64,000 nt of DNA. It comes from Marinobacter sp. EhC06 (GTDB taxonomy: Bacteria > Pseudomonadota > Gammaproteobacteria > Pseudomonadales > Oleiphilaceae). Every line of letters begins with the position of its first letter. The first letter of the stretch is position 1. Made by a program: the position numbers and the translations under genes. Positions 8,995 through 17,109 of the stretch are shown in pieces. The stretch is from positions 62,001 to 126,000 of the forward strand of contig NZ_LXYO01000035.1 of assembly GCF_001650915.1 (NCBI RefSeq). The letters are read 5' to 3'. Under the pieces are notes generated by a model that saw only the letters and a program-made list of their open reading frames with translations, was not told the DNA's origin and ran no database searches.

Positions 8995-9549
8995 TAGCGC
9001 CAGAATGCGGTTCACCGTTACCAGCACCTCTGGTCGCTGAACGTACCTTCGCAAGAAAGCACCGGCGTATACCCAACAGGCCAGCGACAGCCAGCAAATC
9101 GGCAGATAGACGAAGGCAAACATCAGAATCTGATCCAGATCGTTGGCGCTGGTATAGGCACCAATACCGGAGGCCGAGGCCAGCCACGCCTTGGGGTTGA
9201 GCCACTGCATCAGTGCCCCAGTCGCGAAACCGGGGGCCTTCCGGGTTTCTCCCTCTGGCAAGCGGCCATTGTCCGTGGCCAACTTCACGCTCAGGTACAG
9301 CAGGAAAACGACGCCCGCCCAGCGGAGCACCTCCTCAAAAATGGGCAGCATGGTTAATAGCGAATACAGGCCGAGACCCACAGCAATGAACAGGGCAATG
9401 AAACCCAGCGTAGCTCCGGTCACAAAAACAAGACCGCGAGAAACCGGATAGCGGGTACCACTACTGAGGCAGACCAGGTTGACCGGCCCCGGAGATATAG
9501 AGGCGGCCAGAGCAAACGCGGACATTGGCAGGATCAGGGAAAGACTCAT
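8956..9549 (-). CDS. LysE/RhtB family amino acid exporter
   Basis: A 197-residue inner-membrane protein with about six hydrophobic segments and the LysE/RhtB N-terminal signature S-I-S-P-G-P-V-N-L-V near residue 18, plus W-L-N-P-K-A-W-L-A around residue 117. The family exports amino acids such as lysine, homoserine or threonine by proton antiport. GGAGAA lies nine bases before the ATG. Its last 39 coding bases overlap the end of the AraC gene on the other strand. Confidence 0.93.
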   Translation of the reverse strand: MSLSLILPMSAFALAASISPGPVNLVCLSSGTRYPVSRGLVFVTGATLGFIALFIAVGLGLYSLLTMLPIFEEVLRWAGVVFLLYLSVKLATDNGRLPEGETRKAPGFATGALMQWLNPKAWLASASGIGAYTSANDLDQILMFAFVYLPICWLSLACWVYAGAFLRRYVQRPEVLVTVNRILALLLAASCLYLVIG

Positions 9550-9832
9550 GGTTTTATTCTCCGTTCGTGTCTTGGGATGAGTCTGGCCTGAAGTCCGGAG
9601 AGTTTATTGAATAAAATTGAGGTTGGTGGAAATAGAAGCTTTCAGGGTTGTCAAAATCGGACCATGGACATTAGACATGGGCGGGAATACATTGACCATG
9701 GCGCCGGATAAATATCCAGGGCGCTGCCTTCAGGATGAACGGCCCAAGGAAGTATGCAGGATCCGATGTCGCAGGGGCGAATTGCTGACGGCATTCATTG
9801 GACAGCCAAACCTCAGGAAGGAGGACATCCTA

Positions 9833-10321
9833 ATGAAAGTCAATGAAGTGATGGTTACCGAAGTGGCGAGCTGCTCCCCACAGATGTCTTTACAGGACGT
9901 TGCCATGATGATGTGGAACAACGACTGCGGCGCCATTCCGTTGGTGGATGATATGGAACACCCACTGGGCATAATCACAGACCGGGATATCGCCATGGGC
10001 GCGGCTCTGCAACACAGGCCGTTGTGGGATATTCGTGCCGAGGATATCTGCAGTAATCGTGAACTGTATTGCTGTTCACCGGACGACAGCATCAAGAAAG
10101 TTCTACAGCTCATGGAAAAACATGAGGTGCGGCGTCTTCCGGTGGTCAATCAATACAACCAGCTTTGCGGCATGGTAAGCATGGGAGATATCGTTTCATT
10201 CACCGGCACTGAGACCCCGAAGAAAGCCGGCGACAAGAAGATTTCCTCAACGGAGACCATGGATTTCCTGCGGCACGTAAGTGCACACCACCCCAGCCAT
10301 AAGGCTCCAGCCGCCTTGTAA
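9833..10321 (+). CDS. CBS-domain protein
   Basis: A 162-residue protein made of two CBS motifs: the first around D-V-A-M-M-M-W-N-N-D-C-G-A-I-P-L-V-D-D (about 20-75), the second around V-L-Q-L-M-E-K-H-E-V-R-R-L-P-V-V-N (about 85-140), both with the usual G-I-I-T-D-R-D or G-M-V-S-M-G-D ending. Paired CBS motifs bind adenine nucleotides and act as energy or redox sensors. The start is fixed by the strong AGGAAGGAGG eight or so bases before the ATG. The upstream 280 bp (9550-9832) hold no gene. No fused effector domain is present, so the partner is unknown. Confidence 0.9.
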   Translation: MKVNEVMVTEVASCSPQMSLQDVAMMMWNNDCGAIPLVDDMEHPLGIITDRDIAMGAALQHRPLWDIRAEDICSNRELYCCSPDDSIKKVLQLMEKHEVRRLPVVNQYNQLCGMVSMGDIVSFTGTETPKKAGDKKISSTETMDFLRHVSAHHPSHKAPAAL

Positions 10322-10410
10322 GAGCAATTAGCTCAGTGCAGTCGTCCACCTCACAAGCGGCGGCTGCAGATTTGAGGGCTATCTAGTCAAACTCGGTCGT
10401 CAGAGCCTTG

Positions 10411-10650
10411 TCAGTTCTTCTTATTCCTCTTCTTTTTCGCCTTCTCGTACAACTCCCGCAATGCTTTGGGATTCTTCCCTTTACCCGAGCCGTGAGACTC
10501 CAGGATGCGTGTCCAGATCGCCTGCTTCTGATCAGGAGAGAGCTGCTTCCACTCCTTTTTTTCTTGCCTGGTTCGGCCACAGGCTTTGCATATGGCTTTT
10601 TTGTTGAACTCGCAGACGTCGATGCAGGGTTTCTTGGTGACGGGCTCCAT
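10411..10650 (-). CDS. DUF1289 family small cysteine protein
   Basis: A 79-residue protein with the DUF1289 pattern: K-P-C-I-D-V-C-E-F-N followed by C-K-A-C-G-R-T-R-Q-E-K-K-E-W-K-Q-L. Four cysteines suggest a metal or Fe-S site. The C-terminus is very lysine-rich (K-A-K-K-K-R-N-K-K-N). The function of the family is unknown to me. It is 97 bp from the end of the pirin gene on the same strand. Confidence 0.85.
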   Translation of the reverse strand: MEPVTKKPCIDVCEFNKKAICKACGRTRQEKKEWKQLSPDQKQAIWTRILESHGSGKGKNPKALRELYEKAKKKRNKKN

Positions 10651-10747
10651 GGACTCTGGTTTCCCATTTTGCTGAAGAAGTGTCTTGATTCAAGACTGAG
10701 GACTGGGCTCCGGGGATGCAAGACACATAGGCCGTGGAAAACCGAGA

Positions 10748-11659
10748 CTAATAGGGAATAAATGCCTCCTCATCGCCCACCACTTTTTCAAAACGCCCTG
10801 CCCGCCAGTCTCCCCTGGCCTGGTCAATGCGGGCCTTGCTGGAGGACACAAAGTTCCACTCAATAAACCGCTTACCCAGCGGCTCGCCACCAATGACTGC
10901 AATGCGGGCATCCTCCGTGGCGGTAATGGCAACACCGGGCTCACTCGAAAAGACTGTCATGCTATGGGTGGGAAGTTCTGAGCCATGGGCTCGCAGGGCC
11001 CCGCTGGCTATATAAACTGCACGCTCAGGCGCCTCGGGTAATATCAGGGTCTGGCCGGCTTCTACCGTGGCTTCAAGATACAGGGTTTCGCTGAACTGGC
11101 GCACCGGCGAAGTGACTCCGTAGGCAGTGCCGATCATGACTCGAACCGGCACTCCATTGATCTCAATTGCCGGGATGTCATCGTCTGGATAGTGGTGGAA
11201 CGCTGGCTCCGTTTCCTCGTGGCTTTCTGGCAGAGCCAGCCAGAGCTGGAGCCCATGCAAACGGTGATCCATTGCGGTGACTTCGGGGCGCTCCCGCTCA
11301 GAATGGGTGATGCCGCTACCGGCTACCATCAGGTTGATATCGCCGGGCCGGATTGGCTGATAGCTGCCAACGGAATCCCGGTGCAGTATCTCGCCCTCAA
11401 ACAGGTAGGTAACCGTGGCAATACCAATATGGGGATGCGGCAGCACGTTGATACCCTGGCCAGCCGGAAATTCCGCCGGGCCCATTTCGTCAAAGAATAC
11501 CCAGGGGCCTACCATTTTCCGCTTCGCGGTTGGCAACAGCCGACGTACGGAGAAGCCGCCCAGATTGGCAACCCGGGGGCTCAAAATGGTTTCGATGGCG
11601 CTGCACGGCGCATCGGCCGAATCACAGTTCTGTTCAACAGTATTCATCAGATTGCTCAT
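10748..11659 (-). CDS. Pirin family protein
   Basis: A two-cupin protein of about 303 residues. The pirin signature L-P-H-P-H-I-G-I-A-T-V-T-Y-L and the following E-G-E-I-L-H-R-D-S-V-G supply the metal-binding histidines of the N-terminal cupin, and G-S-G-I-T-H-S-E-R follows. Bacterial pirins are iron proteins; some have quercetinase activity and others regulate metabolic enzymes. The start at 11659 has GGGAG at good spacing; a further upstream extension lacks pirin similarity. Specific role not deducible. Confidence 0.92.
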   Translation of the reverse strand: MSNLMNTVEQNCDSADAPCSAIETILSPRVANLGGFSVRRLLPTAKRKMVGPWVFFDEMGPAEFPAGQGINVLPHPHIGIATVTYLFEGEILHRDSVGSYQPIRPGDINLMVAGSGITHSERERPEVTAMDHRLHGLQLWLALPESHEETEPAFHHYPDDDIPAIEINGVPVRVMIGTAYGVTSPVRQFSETLYLEATVEAGQTLILPEAPERAVYIASGALRAHGSELPTHSMTVFSSEPGVAITATEDARIAVIGGEPLGKRFIEWNFVSSSKARIDQARGDWRAGRFEKVVGDEEAFIPY

Positions 11660-11817
11660 GCATCGCTCCCGTTTTGCCCCGAACCTGTCACCCGGTTTCC
11701 TGAATCTATTATAGAAGCCGGAATCTTTCTCCGGGCACCGATATTCATCCTGGCCATTCCGCAACCGCTATAGTTACCGTAAGCAATTCAAGCAATCGCA
11801 ACAGCCTGGGGCCTTGA

Positions 11818-12837
11818 GTGTTTCCATCACTGACTACCGGCATCATAGCTTTTGCCATCGCATCCGTCGTTATTGTGACAGCCGGCAGCCAACTTGCGCG
11901 GGTCGCCGATGAACTGGCTGATCGCACAGGTCTGGGCGAGGCGTTGTTCGGCATCTTTCTGCTGGCCGGGGTAACCTCACTGCCCGACTTCGCCGCCACG
12001 CTGAGCGCGGCCATGGATTCAAGGCCGGATCTGGCCATGAGCAATGTCATGGGCAGCATGGCTGCGAACCTGGTGTTTCTGGGCATTGCAGACATCATGT
12101 ACCGGAAGGCCAACCTGGAGCACGCAGCTGCATCTTCCACCAACCTGATGCTGGCCGCGTTGTTGATCGTTCTGCTGGCTTTGCCGCTACTGGCAATTGC
12201 GAGTCCACCAGTTTCCCTCTGGGGAATACACCCAATCACACCCGTGATTACCGCAGCGTATTTGTTCGGGCTTCACCTGGTTCGCACAACAGACAGTAAA
12301 CCCATGTGGTTTCCCCGACTGACCCGCCAGACCGTTCCCGACAAGCCTGGTCATTATCTTCGCGGCGGTCTTGCCCAGGCCTGGGTCACTTTCATTATTC
12401 TGGCGGCAATTACAGGCATAGCTGGATGGGTACTGATGGAAGGGGCCAAAGTGATCAGTGACGAAACGGGCCTGTCCGATACCCTGATTGGCGGCCTGTT
12501 TACCGCGCTCGCTACCTCCTCACCCGAGCTGGTCACCACCATTGCTGCCATCCGCAGGAACGCGCTGACCCTGGCGGTAAGCAATATATTCGGCACCAAC
12601 TGTTTTAACATGCTGGTGATTGCTTCAGCCGATGTGGGCTACCCTGGCGGTTCCATATATCACGACATTACCCCGATACAGATGACCTGGGGCCTGGTGA
12701 GCATTCTGATGACGGCCACACTGCTGATGGGCATGGTCCGACGCCAGCGCTACGGAATCGGAAAGATCGGATTTGAAAGCGCGTTGATGCTGACGGTTTA
12801 CGCGGTGGCGCTATCCATCGTTATGGCAAGCGGATGA
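11818..12837 (+). CDS. Sodium/calcium exchanger-type (CaCA) membrane antiporter
   Basis: A 339-residue inner-membrane protein starting at GTG, with about ten hydrophobic segments in two inverted halves. Each half carries a CaCA alpha-repeat: G-V-T-S-L-P-D-F-A-A-T-L near residue 57 and A-L-A-T-S-S-P-E-L-V-T-T-I near residue 234, which hold the ion-binding acidic residues. Likely exchanges Na+ or H+ for Ca2+ or another cation. It converges on the LytTR regulator gene with 6 bp between stops. The ribosome-binding site is weak, so the exact start is uncertain. Confidence 0.88.
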   Translation: MFPSLTTGIIAFAIASVVIVTAGSQLARVADELADRTGLGEALFGIFLLAGVTSLPDFAATLSAAMDSRPDLAMSNVMGSMAANLVFLGIADIMYRKANLEHAAASSTNLMLAALLIVLLALPLLAIASPPVSLWGIHPITPVITAAYLFGLHLVRTTDSKPMWFPRLTRQTVPDKPGHYLRGGLAQAWVTFIILAAITGIAGWVLMEGAKVISDETGLSDTLIGGLFTALATSSPELVTTIAAIRRNALTLAVSNIFGTNCFNMLVIASADVGYPGGSIYHDITPIQMTWGLVSILMTATLLMGMVRRQRYGIGKIGFESALMLTVYAVALSIVMASG

Positions 12838-12843
12838 CAGCTT

Positions 12844-13596
12844 TTACATCTGCTTGAAGAGATGGGCATTGCTGCGACTGACCGGCAGTCTTCTGCCAAT
12901 GCCATCCATAAACACCTCATAGTGTCCTTCTTCATCTCGTTCCACCCTGGAAATACGGCCAACCTGAACTATGATCGCCCGATGAATACGCCAAAACTGA
13001 TCACCATCGAGGGTTTCCGTTAATTCTTTGATGGTTTTGCGAATGAGGAACTCCCCGTTCTCGGTCACCACTGTTGTGTACTTGTCCTCGGCGATAAAGC
13101 AACAGACATCGTCCAACCGTATAACATGAACCTGCTGGCCGCGGGTGGCGTTAATCCAGCGAAGTTCGCTGGAGCCTGCAACCGGCATTAGGCGTTTCAG
13201 CTGCGCAGCATCCAGCTCATACTTCACTGTTCTTTCATCACGCTTTCTCAGTCTTTCAATGCACTGATACAAGCGGTCTCCGTGCACGGGTTTAAGCAGA
13301 TAGTCCACCGCTTCATGTTCAAATGCCTCCAAGGCATGTTGATCGTAGGCTGTAACAAATACGAGGTTCCCGGAAAATCCCATATCACGCAGGACACCCG
13401 CTGTCTCAACGCCGCTCATACCGGGCATCTTGATGTCCAAAAACACGGTATGCACATCAACTTCATTGATTCGTTCGACCGCTTCCACGCCCGACCCCAC
13501 ACAGATCACCTGCTCTGCTTCATCCCAGAGATCCGTGAGCAGTTTCTGAAGGTGAAATCTGAGTAAGGGTTCATCATCAACAACCATAACGTTCAT
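12844..13596 (-). CDS. LytTR-type response regulator
   Basis: A 250-residue two-component regulator. The receiver domain (1-120) has the acidic pocket in M-V-V-D-D-E-P, the phosphoryl-accepting aspartate in V-F-L-D-I-K-M-P-G-M-S-G, and the conserved lysine in L-L-K-P-V. The C-terminal LytTR DNA-binding domain (about 145-250) shows C-C-F-I-A-E-D-K-Y-T-T-V and F-W-R-I-H-R-A-I-I-V. The start overlaps the kinase stop by four bases, so it is translationally coupled to its cognate kinase. Its target is probably the upstream mipA-like operon and/or genes elsewhere. Confidence 0.94.
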   Translation of the reverse strand: MNVMVVDDEPLLRFHLQKLLTDLWDEAEQVICVGSGVEAVERINEVDVHTVFLDIKMPGMSGVETAGVLRDMGFSGNLVFVTAYDQHALEAFEHEAVDYLLKPVHGDRLYQCIERLRKRDERTVKYELDAAQLKRLMPVAGSSELRWINATRGQQVHVIRLDDVCCFIAEDKYTTVVTENGEFLIRKTIKELTETLDGDQFWRIHRAIIVQVGRISRVERDEEGHYEVFMDGIGRRLPVSRSNAHLFKQM

Positions 13597-14666
13597 GGCG
13601 AGTCCCCGGGATTAATCGGCCACCGAACCGTAGCAACGCAACCGGTTACTGAGCCCTTTTCATCAGTATGGTTGGCCAGTATCAGCGATGCATTCTTTCC
13701 ATAGAGCAGCGACAAACGCTGATGAATGTTGTCAACGGCGATTCCATGCCCGACGCCATTGTTCTTACGAGAATCCTTTCGCAATCCCAGCCCCGTATCA
13801 CGGATGGTAACGCAGCACCGCTCAGGTCCAACATCTACCAGCACCCGGATATGACCGCCTTCAAGTTTAGGTTCAATGCCATGGATAACCGAATTTTCAA
13901 CAAGCGGCTGCAGCGTAAATGGCGGGCAGCTCACTCCAGCGATGTCATCCTGCACGACAACTTCAAAGGTCAATCTGTCTCCCATTCTAGTGCGCTGTAT
14001 CGAAAGGTAAGCTTTCACAAACTCCAACTCTTCAGACAGAGGAATGAGCTGACGCTCAGCCTTGGTCATGGAACCTCTGAGCAACCCTGTAAGGTCATCC
14101 AGAACTGTTTTCGCCGTCTCCGGTCGCACGTCAATGAGTACACGTATATTGGCGAGTGTGTTGAATAGGAAGTGCGGCTCAATTCTTGATTGCAACACCT
14201 GATAGTTGGATTCCGCCAGCTGTTTTTCCTGCTCAAGCGTTCGCATTCGTTGAGCCTGTAGTTCTCTACGTTTACGGGTCAAACGATGTGAGTTGTAGAA
14301 AACGTAGGTCACCAACAAACTGAACAGGATCTTGAGTATAAGATCAGAAGCCGGCGCCTCCCGCACTTCTTCGAAGGAGCCATAAAGCTGATAAAACAAG
14401 TGGACGATGCCAATAACGACTCCCACCAGGTAGCCAATGACCGTGGCCACCAATATGGAAGTCCGGTTTTCAAGATAATGAACACTGACCCGTATCGCAC
14501 ACAGGCAAGACACCCCGAATACAAGAGCAACCTGCAGTGTCAGCCAGAACTCGCCCGCGTCCGTTAGCCAGATTACCATCGAAATCGCGTAGCAGATTGC
14601 AAGCGTCTGAAAGGTATCTCGGAGCAGGTCATGGCGCTGCCAGAGGCGTTGAATCTCAGTAATCAT
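13593..14666 (-). CDS. LytS/YpdA-type sensor histidine kinase
   Basis: A 357-residue kinase with about four N-terminal membrane helices (residues 20-125), a short coiled region (R-K-R-R-E-L-Q-A-Q-R-M-R), and the His_kinase domain with the phospho-histidine in S-R-I-E-P-H-F-L-F-N-T-L-A-N-I. It ends in an ATPase domain with N-box L-Q-P-L-V-E-N-S-V-I-H-G-I and D-T-G-L-G-L. There is no recognisable extracytoplasmic sensor domain, so the signal is probably sensed in or near the membrane. It overlaps genes on both sides by four bases. Confidence 0.94.
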   Translation of the reverse strand: MITEIQRLWQRHDLLRDTFQTLAICYAISMVIWLTDAGEFWLTLQVALVFGVSCLCAIRVSVHYLENRTSILVATVIGYLVGVVIGIVHLFYQLYGSFEEVREAPASDLILKILFSLLVTYVFYNSHRLTRKRRELQAQRMRTLEQEKQLAESNYQVLQSRIEPHFLFNTLANIRVLIDVRPETAKTVLDDLTGLLRGSMTKAERQLIPLSEELEFVKAYLSIQRTRMGDRLTFEVVVQDDIAGVSCPPFTLQPLVENSVIHGIEPKLEGGHIRVLVDVGPERCCVTIRDTGLGLRKDSRKNNGVGHGIAVDNIHQRLSLLYGKNASLILANHTDEKGSVTGCVATVRWPINPGDSP

Positions 14667-15340
14667 GATGTCTGCCCTGCTCCATTAAAAGCCAGATGCA
14701 TACCCGTGGCCACGAACCAGAGAATGCCGCCAAGCCCGAATACCGCACCGCAGAACCCTGCCAGTTGCGGCAGTGCAGTAGCCGTGCCGGCAAAACCGAC
14801 CAACAGTGCGCTCCACTGAATAGCCTCTGGCAACGACTGTTTCTGCCGTGAGGCAAAAAAAACCAGAATCAGCCATACGCCACCTACGAGTTCGTTCCCG
14901 CCCCCCAGACCGTTGACGACTATATGGAGCGAAACAAAGGCCCCCGGCGCGATTTCCGGATGGGCTTGTGCAAGAGTGATCACCATATTATGCCCTACGG
15001 TCGCCACCAGCCCCGCTGAAATCACGAGACCTGCCCACAGATACGCCACGAGCGATGCAGCTTGGCTCAGGGTTGTTCTCGGCAACAACGCCGACAATCC
15101 GAACTGCATGTTGAGCAGCGCAAAGCCGAACACGAGGTAAATAACAAAATACCATGTATACAGAAAACCGCTGTGCTCCTGCAGGTAAATGAGCTGGGCA
15201 GTGATGTCTGCCGATAGATTCCCGAACTGAACTTCCGTCAAGAGCGCGAGGTAAAAGACCATCCCGAACAGAAACGTTAATCCGGCAAGGATACCGGCAA
15301 ACCCTCCCGTTCGTTCGCGAGATGAGAAACACAGCTTCAT
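14663..15340 (-). CDS. Polytopic membrane protein encoded with LytTR two-component system
   Basis: A 225-residue protein with about six transmembrane helices, including F-A-G-I-L-A-G-L-T-F-L-F-G-M-V-F-Y and a glycine-rich V-N-G-L-G-G-G-N-E-L-V-G-G-V-W in the fourth or fifth. The pattern resembles DUF4386-type membrane proteins, but I am not certain of the family. Its stop overlaps the kinase start by four bases, so it is made in fixed proportion to the kinase and may be an accessory sensor or the operon's effector. Confidence 0.82.
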   Translation of the reverse strand: MKLCFSSRERTGGFAGILAGLTFLFGMVFYLALLTEVQFGNLSADITAQLIYLQEHSGFLYTWYFVIYLVFGFALLNMQFGLSALLPRTTLSQAASLVAYLWAGLVISAGLVATVGHNMVITLAQAHPEIAPGAFVSLHIVVNGLGGGNELVGGVWLILVFFASRQKQSLPEAIQWSALLVGFAGTATALPQLAGFCGAVFGLGGILWFVATGMHLAFNGAGQTS

Positions 15341-15351
15341 GTCGTTTGCTC

Positions 15352-16116
15352 CTAGAACTGATAAAAGATTGCAACACCACCAGACCAGAAGCCCTTGCGC
15401 TCCACGATTGAACTTTCGCCAGCCCCGTCGCCAAGATGTTCATAACCAAACGCGAACACCGAATGCCAATCGCTACCCAGTTTCTGGACGTGAGAGACCG
15501 ACGTCCGCATTACGACCGATTTCTCTCCTTCGTATGCCGCAATGTTTGCAGACGCCTCTTGCTGGCTAACGCCGTAGTAGTAATCAACCAGCCTTCGCGA
15601 TTGCTGACGCACGTCAATGCTTGGCACCAACGCACCCCCCCATGTGGGCAATTCGCGCGATACTCCAATACCCCATTCATGGCCGCCATGCCGGTCCAAC
15701 ACATCGGCCGACGCGAAAATGGCAAGATCAACCCAGGGGGTCGCCTGCTCCCATTTGATCAGAAACTCACCGGTGTCATCCCGGTCGTCCAGTGCTGCCA
15801 GCACCTTGTTATCATCCGGGTCGAACACAGACTGGCGTAACTGCACCATCACCTTGAGCCTGCTAGAAGACGTGGGCGGGGTAACAAGCCCGATACCTTC
15901 CGGGCTTGCCATCATCATCCCCCACCGCAGATCGGCATAAGGTACGACGACATGCTGATCATTCTCCCCCTTTACATGGCGCTGGATAGAGCCGCCCGAA
16001 AGGCCAAGGCTTGCTTCCCAGTCGGAGGCGCTGACAGGGCCTGCAAGAATACACAAGACAAGTGCTGTAAAAGTGAGCCTTGACCGGAGGGCAAGGTGAG
16101 TCGCTAACGGGTTCAT
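15352..16116 (-). CDS. MipA/OmpV family outer-membrane protein
   Basis: A protein of about 254 residues with a signal peptide (R-S-R-L-T-F-T-A-L-V-L-C-I-L-A-G-P-V-S-A-S) and barrel-type sequence ending in the outer-membrane terminal F (G-V-A-I-F-Y-Q-F). The segment V-D-Y-Y-Y-G-V-S-Q-Q-E-A is the characteristic MipA/OmpV motif. The start at 16116 has GGAG nine bases upstream. It is the first gene of the four-gene unit that continues with the membrane protein, kinase and LytTR regulator. MipA relatives scaffold peptidoglycan enzymes or respond to envelope stress; the role here is inferred only. Confidence 0.87.
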   Translation of the reverse strand: MNPLATHLALRSRLTFTALVLCILAGPVSASDWEASLGLSGGSIQRHVKGENDQHVVVPYADLRWGMMMASPEGIGLVTPPTSSSRLKVMVQLRQSVFDPDDNKVLAALDDRDDTGEFLIKWEQATPWVDLAIFASADVLDRHGGHEWGIGVSRELPTWGGALVPSIDVRQQSRRLVDYYYGVSQQEASANIAAYEGEKSVVMRTSVSHVQKLGSDWHSVFAFGYEHLGDGAGESSIVERKGFWSGGVAIFYQF

Positions 16117-16320
16117 TTCAATGATCTCCATGTGAATGAATTCAGGGGTGGAATACCCGGAAGCACGGACTTTCACACGGATGGAGAGTCTCCAAGGAAG
16201 CGTGAGATAAACGGTTGGTATGGACGACAAGCCGGCATAAATAGAGATGGACGGTAACGCGCATTCGACCGCACTAGACTGTGCTAGAGTCGTTGGAAAC
16301 TCTGTTCTGGGATTTCATGT

Positions 16321-17016
16321 ATGAAAACCATTGGCCTTCTCGGCGGCATGAGCTGGGAATCCACGCAAACCTATTACCGGCTTATCAACGAGGGCATTAA
16401 AAACCGCCTGGGCGGGCTGCATTCAGCCAAACTGGTGCTCTTCAGCGTGGATTTCGCCGAGATTGAAGCGCTACAACACAAAGGCGACTGGCCGGCCACT
16501 GCCGACATTCTTGCCGGGGCCGCTCTGTCATTGCAGAAGGCCGGCGCGGATTTCCTGGTGATCGGTACCAACACCATGCACAAGGTTGCTCCGGAGATCG
16601 AACAGGCAATCGGGATTCCATTGCTGCACATCGCGGATGCCACCGCGCAGGTACTGAAAAAAGATGGTGTGACCCGAGTAGGCCTGCTGGGCACCCGCTT
16701 TACCATGGAGCAGGCGTTCTACAGGGAACGACTGGAGGCCGCCGGTATCGACGTTCTCACCCCGGATGAAAGCCAGCGGGATGAGGTGCACCGTGTTATC
16801 TACGAAGAGCTTTGCCAGGGCGAGATCAAGCCTGACTCGCGCCACACCTACCTGAATATCGTTTCTTCGCTTTCCGGGCGCGGGGCCCAGGCGGTCATTC
16901 TCGGCTGCACCGAGATCGGATTGCTGATCAGCCAGGCCAACACCGAGGTTCCACTTTACGACACCACGGAGATTCACGCCGCCCGGGCTGTGGAGCTGGC
17001 GTTACATCATCCGTAG
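16321..17016 (+). CDS. Aspartate/glutamate racemase family protein
   Basis: A 231-residue PLP-independent racemase. The N-terminal M-K-T-I-G-L-L-G-G-M-S-W-E-S-T and F-L-V-I-G-T-N-T-M-H-K belong to the aspartate racemase branch; the second catalytic cysteine is in I-L-G-C-T-E-I-G-L. The first catalytic cysteine position of canonical enzymes reads threonine here (G-T-N-T-M-H), as in the YgeA-type group, which can have broad or altered specificity. Likely makes D-amino acids for signalling or envelope. It is divergent from the mipA-like operon and 93 bp upstream of the OsmC-YcaO gene. Confidence 0.9.
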   Translation: MKTIGLLGGMSWESTQTYYRLINEGIKNRLGGLHSAKLVLFSVDFAEIEALQHKGDWPATADILAGAALSLQKAGADFLVIGTNTMHKVAPEIEQAIGIPLLHIADATAQVLKKDGVTRVGLLGTRFTMEQAFYRERLEAAGIDVLTPDESQRDEVHRVIYEELCQGEIKPDSRHTYLNIVSSLSGRGAQAVILGCTEIGLLISQANTEVPLYDTTEIHAARAVELALHHP

Positions 17017-17109
17017 AAGACCGACCAAGACGAACACCTGCAAAAACTGGATAATGGCCGCCATTAGAAGCCATGGCGCGCCAAATTCTCCGATCCAGGA
17101 CTCTTTGCA

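Noticed and set aside
9617..9832. N-terminal extension of the CBS protein
   Set aside because: The strong AGGAAGGAGG site belongs to the ATG at 9833, and the extension shows no CBS or other domain.
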